Assembly: GCA_963921795.1 (NCBI GenBank)
Contig: OY997642.1
Span: 64,070,140-64,134,139 of the forward strand
Reading direction: 5' to 3'
Source: Nannobrachium achirus
Lineage: Eukaryota > Chordata > Actinopteri > Myctophiformes > Myctophidae
DNA length: 64,000 nt
Shown: positions 21,597 through 32,500 of the stretch, piece after piece
Position numbering within the stretch: the stretch's first letter is position 1
Layout: each line of letters opens with the position of its first letter
Notes under the pieces: generated by a model
The model's input: the letters and a program-made list of their open reading frames with translations, nothing else
The model's database searches: none
Told to the model about the DNA's origin: nothing
Position numbers and translations under genes: made by a program

Positions 21597-22135
21597 CGAC
21601 ACTCAATTATACCTCTCCACCACAATAATCACCACAGCCACACAATCCATCTTCACCAACTGCCTCAGAAAAAAAACCCTGGATGCAAAGGAACTTTCTT
21701 AAACTAAATTGCAATAAATCTGAAATTATCATCATCGGACCTGACTCCCTCACCCGCTCCACTCAGGATTTCTCTCTCACCATCGACGGCTCCCTGGTCA
21801 AAACCTCTTCCCGCATCCGCAACCTAGGTGTCATTTTCGACCCCGCCCTGTCATTCCTCCCCCACATAAACAATATCACTAAAACAGCTTTCTTTCACCT
21901 CCGGAACATCGCCCGTCTACACCCCTCCCTGACTTTCTCCGCTTCTGAAACCCTCATCCACGCATTCATCTCCTCCCGAGTCGTCCCGACTAGACTACTG
22001 TAATGGCATACTTCATGGCATCACCTCCAAAACCCTAAATAAACCTCAATATGTCCAAAATTCAGCCGCACGCCTCCTCACCAGCACCCGCTCCAGAGAC
22101 CAACACCAGTCCTCCATGACCTCCCCTAAGATTTA
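21597..22135 (+). pseudogene. L2-like LINE reverse transcriptase fragment
   Basis: The frame at 21,683-22,003 reads as the C-terminal part of a non-LTR reverse transcriptase: NFLKLNCNKSEIIIIGP, IRNLGVIFDPALSF, HINNITKTAFFHLRNIARL and ETLIHAFISSR, typical of the L2 group in fish. Further similarity (AARLLTSTRSRD-like) continues in another frame to about 22,100. It is 5'-truncated and frameshifted, and it has no counterpart in the left arm. Confidence 0.8.
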
Positions 22136-22684
22136 TTAGTTCCCTCGCGGATGACCACACAGATGAGCATAAGGCCTCTATCAAAGCAAACCTGGCTTCC
22201 ATAACACCTCAGTAGTACCACAGGCTGACCACCTTCATGTCACGGCCCATTGATGAAGACATTTGTACAAAAGTATTCCAGACCAAGTACAGAGTGCATA
22301 CATTAAAATAACCTTTCAGAAGTTTGACATTTCTGTATTATAAATCCTTCTTTTGAGTGCTTGTGTCTAATATTCTAATACTTTGATACTTTGATTTGTT
22401 TTTTGTTTTCACGAGCTGTATGCCATAAAAATGTTTTTGAATAATTCTCTGCATGCACAATGAATCTGGAATATATGAAAAAAATGACGTGCATACTAGC
22501 ATCAACTAGGGACAGCAGTGAAACACTTGAACACTCTTAAATGCATGTAATATTACGGCACATAAATATGTACTTCTTTCCCCCTAAGATTAAGTATGTC
22601 ACGAGGAAAACCTCTGTTTCCATTAGGACAAGTTGAACATAACTTTGTGACTGACGTTTTACACACATGTGTCTTTATAAACAG

Positions 22685-22957
22685 AAAGGTTGGTAGGAGG
22701 AACCAGTCGCTGTGCCGGCACACTGGAGGTAAAACGGCAAGAGTGGAGACCAGTGCTTTATCGGTACTGGAATCCAGAGTCATCGGATGTGGTGTGTAGA
22801 CGGCTGGGCTGTGGCTCTGTTATTTCAACATTAATGACCAAATCGACATATAAAGATGTGTGGCTTTCCGATAACATTCACTGTGGTAAGCCTTCACTGA
22901 GACAATGTTTCTGGCGGAGTGTAAGGAAGTCTGAGAGACTGGAAGTGATCTGTTCAG
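22685..22957 (+). CDS. SRCR gene R, exon A1 (six-cysteine SRCR)
   Basis: A 273-nt phase 1-1 exon, acceptor TATAAACAG, donor CAG|GTAATAC. Cysteines are at TSRC, VVCRRLGC, IHC, QC and VICSG; C2 and C7 are missing. It is the shortest A exon because it starts directly at RLVGG. Compared with its mirror exon (12,610-12,936) about 18 of 89 aligned residues differ, clustered in the loops (LRV/RQE, SNA/YKD, NHVL/DNIH), while framework residues are kept. Confidence 0.85.
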
Positions 22958-23092
22958 GTAATACAATTGTTTTAGCTTGTCATATTTTGTCTGCATGTCT
23001 GTCTGTCTGTTTGTGTGTCTATATAATGTGTGTGCATACATGTGATGATGACATCGATGATTCAACCCCCCCCCCCCCCCCCCCCCCTCCAG

Positions 23093-23398
23093 AGTCAGTG
23101 AGGTTGGTGAATGGGACCAGTTTGTGTTCAGGCAGAGTGGAGGTGAAGTCTGATCAGTCGTGGGTCTCAGTGTGTGAAGGTGACTTTGACCAGCAGGATG
23201 CAGAGGTGGTCTGTAGGGAGATTGGCTGTGGGTCTCCTTCAGTCCTCCAGGGGGCGCTCTATGGAGAAGTGAATGATCCAATGTTTACCAAAGAGTTCCA
23301 GTGTGAAGGCAGTGAGTCTGTTCTCCAGGACTGTAGAACCTCAGACTCAACTAGAAACACCTGCTCATCTGAGAAGGCTGTTGAACTCACCTGTTCAG
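23093..23398 (+). CDS. SRCR gene R, exon B1 (eight-cysteine group B SRCR)
   Basis: A 306-nt phase 1-1 exon, 135 bp after A1. The acceptor follows a poly-C run (CCCTCCAG) and the donor is CAG|GTAAAAG. All eight group B cysteines are present (SLC, SVC, VVC, IGC, FQC, QDC, NTC, LTC). Its mirror copy is 12,071-12,376. Confidence 0.9.
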
Positions 23399-23740
23399 GT
23401 AAAAGATAAACTACACTCTTGGTTTAGACAACTTCATAATTAGTGGTCAAGCACCATCATTTTGCAACATCATCTGCACATTTCATGTACTGTATGAATG
23501 CCAAGTTGCCATTTTTAACTCAATGAAATGGTACAGCACAGTGGCCTTAGTGTCTGCCCTGAGAGGTTGGGGTTTAATCCACAGCCAAGTCCTAAAAATT
23601 GAAATATTTAATCAGATTAATCACATGATTGTCTGTAGTTAATCATGATTATTAATCGCAAATGAATCGCATATGTTTATCCATTCAAAATCTATGTAAA
23701 ACATTCAAGTTTTTGGGGGCACGGTGGCGCATTGGTTACA

Positions 23741-24135
23741 GGGGCGTAAATTGGGTATGCCAGGGGTATGCAGCTGCCATACCCTGCATGGGTCCAGGAG
23801 GGGAAATAAAAGTTACTTTTAAATAAAAATCCCATGAATGTCTCTTTGTCTATCTGTGCTGGTTATTATGTTGTTAAATTACAGTAAAATAACTACAAAT
23901 GCAACATTTGACATAATGGTTACTTTAACAAGGTATTATAATTATATTCTCCACACTTTTATTCTCCCCAGCTTTACAAAATGGTATATTACCAGGTTCC
24001 GCAGGTCAGCTGCACAGGTGCAATGCATTATTGTTAATTGTGGCACGTTTACTAACATGCTAAGTTTAGCTGCACTTGAAAAACCATTCTAGGCTGCCAT
24101 ATCCAGCCCAAGAAACCGTAGAAACCTGTGTAAAA
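23741..24135 (+). mobile_element. Dispersed repeat, copy 1 (second copy near 60 kb)
   Basis: GGTATGCCAGGGGTATGCAG...AGTTACTTTTAAATAAAAAT...GCTGCCATATCCAGCC is repeated in reverse complement at 59,725-60,053 plus 61,079-61,160, where other elements split it. It lies in a right-arm-only stretch. The family is not recognised. Confidence 0.75.
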
Positions 24136-24189
24136 AAACTGACAAAAGTCGTTTATTTATTTATTTTATTTTATTTTTCAGACATTGTG

Positions 24190-24261
24190 AAAATAGCCGA
24201 TCTACATGCTCACAACGCCTCGCAGCGCAAGGCGTTGTGAGCATGTAGATCTGCTATTTTT
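24190..24261. repeat. Palindromic hairpin element, copy 6
   Basis: AAATAGCCGATCTACATGCT pairs almost perfectly with AGCATGTAGATCTGCTATTT around CAACGCC...GGCGTTG. This copy has compensating changes: ATGCT on one side and AGCAT on the other. Confidence 0.85.
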
Positions 24262-24442
24262 GGCTCCGGGACCCGTCGTCCCGGAGGTTATGTTTTTTCT
24301 TGTTAGAAAATACAATTTACCAGCAGCGCAGAGGCAATTAGACTGCCTGACATACCCTCGCCAGCTGTGCAAGCATCTCGTCTGTTTCAGCTGTGTGTAA
24401 GGATTTTACCAGTCCCCGTGGGCTGTCAAGCAAGCCTGTCAT

Positions 24443-24513
24443 TAATAGCTGATCTACCATCTCACAACGCAGCGCAAAGTGCCGCGTTGTGAGCTTGTAG
24501 ATTGGCTGTTTTC
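24443..24513. repeat. Palindromic hairpin element, copy 7
   Basis: Mirror of copy 1. A partial second 3' half (GAGCTTGTATATCTGCTATT) follows at about 24,748-24,775 after roughly 235 bp of unrelated sequence, suggesting an insertion or partial duplication here. Confidence 0.75.
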
Positions 24514-25402
24514 ACTAACCTAGGCTACTTCTTAAAGTGATGCAAAGAAAACACTGACAGATGATAAACACTGACAGATGATAATGGCGCATTTACTTTT
24601 TTTTATTGTTGCATTAATTTGGCTCTTAACGTTTTTACATGAGAAACTCTCCAGCAAAAAAAGGAAATAAAATATCCTTCTACAATCAGCTAAATGAAGC
24701 ACACGCACACCGTTCGCAAGAAGCTGCGGTGAGGTGTCACGCCCTGTGAGCTTGTATATCTGCTATTTTTCTACAACTATGAAACGCTAGATTTGCCATA
24801 AATTGCCAAGATATACTGTATAACTGTAACCACCAATAACGCATGCATTATTGATGTGTCCACTCCACTCAGTAAACTGGACTCACGAATGGCCACTCTA
24901 ATTATGAAATAGCTTACTCTGTTGGTTTGCATTTCCACACAATATATTTTAACCAGAATTAAAACATCTGACCACTTTGTGACAGTTTATGAATTGTATT
25001 GGCGTAGGCCTACCTTTCAAAATGAGTGGGATGGTTGCGGCCGTTGTGCACTTGCTCTTGTTTGCTTGAACAGAGAAGCACTTTTCTGAGCACAATGTTG
25101 CTCACTGCAACACAAACATCATCTACGCCAGAAAACGTCTTTTCAAAGAGATACTGTAGGTGGAAGGAAAATTAATAAGAACATCCATTGCTGCTTTTGA
25201 CAGTCCTGTGAATTGCGCAGCCACAGAGACCGTGTGTGGTGGATGATGTGAATTTGATCTGTAGCCTAATGTCCGATCACATATAAAAGAAAAGTCCTGA
25301 ACGATGACAGCGAGCCCCCGCCCCGGTGATCATATCTTTCTAGTGGGCACTTTTTGTTACCGCCAGGCTGAGAGGCATAGGAGACCGTTTTGCATCGCTT
25401 TC

Positions 25403-25462
<60 letters not shown>

Positions 25463-25640
25463 CTAGTTCACATTATTACAAATGACACATACTGTCCAGA
25501 ATCTTCTTCAAATAACAAAAGGTGTGCATGAAATCATAAAATCAAGGCCAACACATAACAGGTTGGCATATTGAAATACTACATTTAAATTAAATTTGGG
25601 TCCATTTTGACCCGTAACATCACAGCTTGTCACTATTTTA

Positions 25641-26145
25641 AAGTTATACCATGTAACTTTTTTTTATAAAACAAATCTTAAAATTGTCCTAACTGTTAAA
25701 TCGCAAAAGTTTTAGAACACCCACTCCGTTATTTTCAGCTTCTAAAGCCTTCTCTTTATATGTTTTCTATGATCCTGGCCGGGGTCCGGTTTTCGCGGAA
25801 AAATAGCGTCATCTGTATACGTTGGCCAATCACATCGCGGATCATACACACATGATACACTACCGGCCAATCACAGCTTACCTGCAGTGTCTTCAGGAAG
25901 TAGCCTCGCTCCGCTACAGTGTTTACCATGGTGAAGGATTCTTAACCTCTTAATCCCCAAATCCTGGCCAGAAAATTACGTTCTACCATTGTTCTACCCC
26001 TCCACGGATTTGTATCGGTCGCGGTGGTTTGCGGCGCCGCTCCGGTGGTCCGCGGCGGTGGTCCGCGATCACTCCGGGCGAAAACCGGACGAAAAAAGCA
26101 ATACCGCTACTGACCACTAGTTTAGCAACTTACACAGTATAGCTT
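25641..26145 (+). mobile_element. MITE copy 1 (TA target, ~17-bp TIRs)
   Basis: Ends AAGTTATACCATGTAAC and, inverted, AAGCTATACTGTGTAAG. It is flanked by TA on both sides. The left arm has the uninterrupted sequence CTATTTTAAATAATT, an empty site. TA duplication suggests a Tc1/mariner-type source. Non-coding and GC-rich inside. Confidence 0.85.
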
Positions 26146-26170
26146 TAAATAATTATATATAATTATATTA

Positions 26171-26658
26171 AAGCTATAATATGTAACTTTTTTAATAAAA
26201 CAAATCTTAAAATTGTCCTAACTATTAATTCGCTAAAGTTTTAGAACACCCACTCCGTTAATTTCAGCCCCTAAAGCCTTTTCTTTTATGTTTTCTACTG
26301 AGCCGGCCATCAGGGGGGTTGCATTTCCCGGCAAAATTATGTCATCTGCATCATTCCGTATACGTGTCTCCCAGATCATACACTACCGGCCAATAACAAC
26401 ACGTCCTGCTGTCTTCTCAGGAAGTAGCTTGTCTCAACATAACAACAGCATTTACTCTGGTGAAGGAGTCGTAACTCCCGTACGCCTGGTCTGAGAGGGA
26501 TGCGGGACGCCTCTACAGACGCGTCTCGGCGAGGCGGACGCGGTGGTCTGAAGGCCCGGTCTTTGGCGAAAAACTGCCCAAAAAAGCAGACATGACCGCG
26601 GTTTGCTATACCACTACTGACCACTAGTTGTGCAACTTACACAGTAACAGTATAGCTT
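26171..26658 (+). mobile_element. MITE copy 2, same family, 25 bp further on
   Basis: Starts AAGCTATAATATGTAAC after TA and ends in the same family terminus (CAGTATAGCTT). It is diverged from copy 1 in the interior. The left arm lacks this copy too. Confidence 0.8.
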
Positions 26659-26929
26659 TTTTTGTTTTACATATACTCACAAGTATAAGTTTAAAAAAAG
26701 AAAAAAGAAAACAAGTAAAATTGTTTTGGAAGTGTGTTCTAATATTAGTCGTTTATAGCCAGATAACAACATTATCTATTGTCTTCATTATAGTACATAT
26801 AATGAGTGCATTTTTTTCATTTTTATAATTGATGGAGCTATATTGAAAGATAAAACCCTAACCCAAAATAATATTTTAAATAGTGTTTACTTTTTTTAAC
26901 TTTTTAACACTACTTTTACTTTTTTAGCA

Positions 26930-28660
26930 CTCGGCCGAATTCACACCTTTGCTTTGTCCCAAACAGCGTCAAAGCCAACCCCCACATCCTGGCTGGCTAT
27001 CTGTGATAGAGCTCTGTTAACTCCTATATTTCACTTTTTAGTGTATTTAGCTCAAACATATTAGCACATAATAGAATTCTTTCATTCATCATTGATTGGC
27101 TAGTTGATTTTAATAAACATTATAATTGACCATTCAGAAACCGTTCTACTCATGACGACATGTGTTAGCCAAACATAACAGACCAATCAAATGCTGTCTT
27201 GTTCATGTCAATTTAGATCTGTCTTGATCAATCAAAATCCTGACGTTTGTTTGTTGTGCGTAATGGCCAGGCTGTTTGTCTGAACCTTAAACAGGCACAG
27301 ATCTAACACCAACAAGGATTCAAGACAGCGACCACACTACATTGCACTTGCAGATTATGGCCGCTGTTTCAAATCCTGAGTGGTGTTAAATCTCTGCCGG
27401 TTTAAAGTTCAGGAAAGGTCCAGGATATGAGGCATTTAGGAGTTTCTCCTGCATCTGGGCTCCATATCCTCAGTAAAGTTTATTCTCATCAGTCTGTTGT
27501 GCGTAATGGCCAGGCCGTTTGTCTGAACCTTAAATAGACATAGATCTAACACCAACCAGGATTCAAGATGGCGACCACACTACATTACACTGTCTTGCAG
27601 GTTATGGCCGCTGTTTTGAATCCTGAGTGGTGTTAAATCTGTGCCGGTGTAAAGTTCAGGAAAGGTCCAGATTATGAGGCATTTAGGAGTTTCTCCTGCA
27701 TCTGGGTTATTCCAAATGGAACTTTTGATGACACATAAATGTGTACGTGAATGTGCCCGATAATGGCCAGGATGTTTGTCTGAACCTTAAACAGGCACAG
27801 ATCTAACACCAACCAGGATTCAAAATAGTGACCACACTACATTACACTTGCAGGTTATGGCCACTGTTTCAAATCTTGAGTGGTGTTAAATCTGTGCTGG
27901 TTTAAAGTTCATGAAAGGTCTAGGATATGAGGCATTTAGGAGTTTCTCCTGCATCTGGACTACTCCGCATGGAACTTTTGATGACACATAAATGTGTACA
28001 TGAATGTGCCCGATAAATTGTTAATAGCCTTTGGTCTGGTCAGCACTTCTTGGCGTTGCCCATCAGTCAAAGTTAGAGGGCAAAGTCTGATCAATTCCAT
28101 ATCCTGGGTAAAGTTTATTCTCTTCAGTTGGACTTCTCGACCTGTCTTGTAAGTGAAATAATATAACCTACATCTTCACATTTGATATACTGACCAGGGG
28201 TTCTGGTCTGACGTAACATATAAACATGACCGGTTGCAATGAAGATTTGCGCAGGCTGTTTTCCCTCCATATTTATGCCATCACCACCATAACATCAGAG
28301 ATCACTCATTTCATTTTCACACAATGGATTATAGTCAGGGGCTGCTAAGGGCTTCTGTCCATTCCTAAGCATTTTCCTCAGTTTCCACTCGTTCACAGAT
28401 AAAATCATGTTGGAGACAAACTCAGAAAAAAAGATTTGGTCAATAATGGTAACAGATTAATTAATTAATTAAATTCCACATATGTTCCAAACCAATAACC
28501 CCTAACTCTATTTTTAAATGTTTGTCTTTTTTTTCTTCCTCCAGTGCAGTATTAATGTTCATACAAATATGAAGATCTATATTTCTTTTTTCGTTACACT
28601 GTTAATGATCATACATTATGAAAATCACCTTTGCACCGCTCACTTCGTACGGGTCCTATT
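26930..28660 (+). repeat. Right-arm-only segment with three ~250-bp tandem units
   Basis: Units starting AATGGCCAGG at about 27,262, 27,505 and 27,762 share TTTGTCTGAACCTTAAA, GATCTAACACCAAC, TGAGTGGTGTTAAATCT and GGCATTTAGGAGTTTCTCCT. The flanks are unassigned. Confidence 0.75.
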
Positions 28661-28816
28661 TTTCCCTTCGTTTTTATATTGCGACCCGAGGTTATGAGAA
28701 ATGGCACACCTTGTCTCCATCTGTGTCCGTTTTTTTACGGTCTATGGGTATGACACTCTGGCATCACTGTGATGTCAGGTGAACCACACTAACAGAAATA
28801 TTAAGGCCATATCTAA

Positions 28817-28818
<2 letters not shown>

Positions 28819-28904
<86 letters not shown>
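28819..28904 (+). repeat. (TG)n tract, first part
   Basis: About 43 TG units. Together with 29,005-29,095 it was probably one tract before a 100-bp segment was inserted. Confidence 0.95.
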
Positions 28905-28906
<2 letters not shown>

Positions 28907-29003
28907 GTAACCGTCTTTTCAAATAATGTTCAATGCGCAACAAGCGTCCTTCCCTATGCTTGCCAGCCAAGCTGCAGAGCATCCCTTGAAAGTAAAGGGA
29001 CGC

Positions 29004-29004
<1 letters not shown>
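28905..29004 (+). repeat. 100-bp copy of 42,515-42,614 inside a (TG)n tract
   Basis: From CCGTAACCGTCTTTTCAAAT to AGGGACGCT, identical to 42,515-42,614 except one base (AGTAAAGGGA against AGTCAAGGGA). The left arm has this sequence only at the place matching 42.5 kb. This copy is therefore secondary. Confidence 0.9.

Positions 29005-29095
<91 letters not shown>
29005..29095 (+). repeat. (TG)n tract, second part
   Basis: About 45 TG units ending 10 bp before the A2 acceptor (TTCCTGTATAG). Confidence 0.95.
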
Positions 29096-29096
<1 letters not shown>

Positions 29097-29105
29097 CCTG
29101 TATAG

Positions 29106-29399
29106 ATCCTGAATATGTCAGGTTGGTGGGAGGAACCAGTCACTGCAGTGGCACACTGGAGCTGAAACGCCATGGAGAGTGGAGACCAGTGCATCGTTTG
29201 AACTGGAAACTGGAGTCATCGGCTGTGGTGTGTAGACAGCTGGACTGTGGCTCTGTTATTTCAACAGTAACAACCAATTCTGCATCTACAGCTACATGGC
29301 GCAACAAAGACCATTGTGTTGGGTCTGAGTCTTCACTGAGGGAGTGTGGATCAACCTATTTAGAAATGTCCTATGGAAGACTAGAGGTGATCTGTTCAG
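29106..29399 (+). CDS. SRCR gene R, exon A2 (six-cysteine SRCR)
   Basis: A 294-nt phase 1-1 exon, acceptor CTGTATAG, donor CAG|GTAATG. Six cysteines (TSHC, VVCRQLDC, DHC, REC, VICSG) with C2 and C7 missing. It is the mirror of 8,778-9,071, differing at about eight residues. The next exon, B2, is 18.8 kb away because the 11.8-kb foldback element and a hAT element lie in the intron. Confidence 0.85.
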
Positions 29400-29429
29400 G
29401 TAATGTAAGCATATTTTTTGCAGTCTTAT

Positions 29430-29455
29430 TTTATCTATCTATCTATCTATCTATC

Positions 29456-29525
<70 letters not shown>
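29430..29525 (+). repeat. (TATC)n microsatellite
   Basis: About 23 units starting about 30 bp after the A2 donor. The foldback element is inserted at its right edge; (TACC) units follow on the far side (41,288-41,310). Confidence 0.95.
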
Positions 29526-32500
29526 CCCTTACCAAAAAGTAGTAAACTTCAAGTTTACTTTTCTAAGTATACTTAAGTCAACTTTTAGTATATTTCTTAA
29601 GTATACTTTAAGTACAAGTATACTGATATTTATGTACAAGTAGTATACTAACAAATGTACTAGTTAGTGTACTAGTTAGTATACTTACAGTATACCTACC
29701 GTACTAAAAGTAATCTGAATTGGCCCACTTTTGAGTATACTCGAGTAAACTCTAAGTTTACTTAAAGTATACATGAAGTATATATGAGTATACTTAAATT
29801 ATTGTATTCATACACTAGAATTGTGCTATTCCCTTACTTAAAATAAACCATTCATATACTCAGATGTATACTTAAGTACACTACTTATTTACTTGAATTG
29901 CACTTCTCTTATACAAGAGGTATACTATGGTCATACCTGAACTGCACTACATTTAAATTTGAAGTATACCATTTATATACGTAAAACATACTATGCGTGA
30001 ACTTAATGTACACTACTCTTTTACCTGCAGTGTACTTGAATAGCACTTTTATTGTACTTGAGGTATACTAAGGTCATATGAACTGCACTACTTGTAACCT
30101 TGAAGTATACCATTTATATACTCAAACTATACTATGCATGAACTTAATGTGCACTACTCTTTTACCTCTAGTGTACTTGAATTGCACTTTTCTTATACAT
30201 AAGGTATACTACGTTTATATTTGAACAGCACTTTTTTCATACTTGAAGTATATCATTTATATAGTCGGAACATACTATGCATGAACTTAATGTACACTAC
30301 TCTTTTACCTGCAGTGTACTTGAATTGTACTACGTTTACATTTGAACAGTACTATTTCATACTTGAAGTATAACGGTTATATACTCAAAACATACTATGC
30401 GTGGACTTAATGGACACTACTCTTTTACTTGAATTGCACTATTCTTATACTTGACGTATACTACGTTTATATTTGAATTGCATTCATTTTAAACTTGAAG
30501 TATACCATTTATATACTCAAAACATACTTGATGTACACTACTCTTTTACTTGCAGTGCACTTGAATTGCACTTTTCATTTACTTGAGGAAGACTTTGGTC
30601 ATACTTGAATGGCACTTTTCTTTTACTTGAGGTATACTATGGTCATAATTGAACTGCACTACTTTTAAACTTGAAGTACACCATTTATATACTCAAAACA
30701 TACTATGCGTGAACTTAGTGTACACTACTCTGTTACTTGCAGTGCACTTGAATTGCACTTTTCATTTACTTGAGGTATACTATGGTCATACTTGAACTGC
30801 ACTACTTTTAAACTTGAACCATACCAGTTATATACTCAAAACATACTATGCGTGAACTTAACTTACACTACTCTTTTATTTGCAGTGCACTTGTCTTATA
30901 CTTGACGTAAACTACGTTTACATTTGAACTGCACTATTTTCATACTCGAGGTATGCCATTTATATACTCAAAACATACTATGCGTGATTTTAATGTACAC
31001 TACTCTTTTACTTGCAGTGCACTTGAATTGCACTCTTCTTTTACTCGAGGTATACTATGGTCATACTTGAACTGCACTACTTTTGAACTTGAACCATACC
31101 AGTTATATACTCAAAACATACTATGCGTGAACTTCATGGACACCACTCTTTTACTTGAATTACACTATTCTTATACTTGAGGTATACTATGGTCATACTT
31201 GAACTGCACTACTTTTAAACTTGAAGTATACCATTTATATACTCAAAACATACTATGCGTGAACTTAATGTACACTACTATTTTACCTGCAGTGTACTTG
31301 AATTGAACGTTTCTTATACTTGAAGTATTCCAGTTATATACTCAAAACATACTAGGCGTGAACTTAATGGACACTACTCTTTTACTTGCATTGTACTTGA
31401 ATTGCACTTAGCTTATACTTGACATATACTATGTGTATATTTGAACTGCACTATTTCTATACTCGAAGTATACCATTTATATACTCAACACATACTGTGC
31501 GTGAACTTAATGTTCACTACTCTTTTACCTGCAGTGCACTTTAATTGCTCTTTTCTTATACTTGAGGTATACTATGGTCATACTTGAACTGCACTACTTT
31601 TAAACTTGAATCATACCATTTATATACTCAAAACATACTGTGCGTGAACTTAATGTACACTACTCTTTTACCTGCAGTGCACTTGAATTGCACTCTTCTT
31701 TTACTTGAGGTATACTATGGTCATACTTGAACTGCACTACTTTAAAACTTGAAGTATACCATTTATATACTCAACACATACTATGCGTGTACTTAATTAA
31801 AACTACTCTTTTACTTGAACTGCACTTGTTTTATATTTGACGTATACTACGTTTATATTTGAACTGCACTATTTTCATACTCGAGGTATACCATTTATAT
31901 ACTCAAAACATACTATGCGTGAACTTAATGTACACTACTCTTTTACTTGCTGTGCACTTGTCTTATACTTGACGTAAACTGTGTTTATATTTGAACTGCA
32001 CTATTTCCATACTCGAGGTATACCATTTATATACTCAACACATACTGTGCATGAACTTAATGTTCACTACTCTTTTACCTGCAGTGCACTTTAATTGCTC
32101 TTTTCTTATACTTGAAGTATACTATGGTCATACTTGAACTGCACTACTTTTAAACTTGAAGTACACCATTTATATACTCAAAACATACTATGCGTGAACT
32201 TAGTGTACACTACTCTGTTACTTGCAGTGCACTTGAATTGCACTTTTCATTTACTTGAGGTATACTATGGTCATACTTGAACTGCACTACTTTTAAACTT
32301 GAACCATACCAGTTATATACTCAAAACATACTATGCGTGAACTTAACTTACACTACTCTTTTATTTGCAGTGCACTTGTCTTATACTTGACGTAAACTAC
32401 GTTTACATTTGAACTGCACTATTTTCATACTCGAGGTATGCCATTTATATACTCAAAACATACTATGCGTGATTTTAATGTACACTACTCTTTTACTTGC

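Larger units (their letters stand above)
18819..22684 (+). other. Gene R intron 1
   Basis: It holds two hairpin elements, a LINE 3' end (19,958-20,333), a 796-bp insertion (20,406-21,201), an L2-like LINE fragment (21,597-22,135) and unique sequence shared with the left arm. 22,136-22,530 has no partner and nothing recognisable. Confidence 0.7.
23399..29105 (+). other. Gene R intron between B1 and A2
   Basis: A 5.7-kb intron. It holds a repeat insertion (23,741-24,135), hairpin elements (24,190 and 24,443), twin MITEs, an (AT)n run (25,410-25,460), a 1.7-kb right-arm-only segment with tandem repeats (26,930-28,660) and two (TG)n tracts. No other exon was found. Confidence 0.7.
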
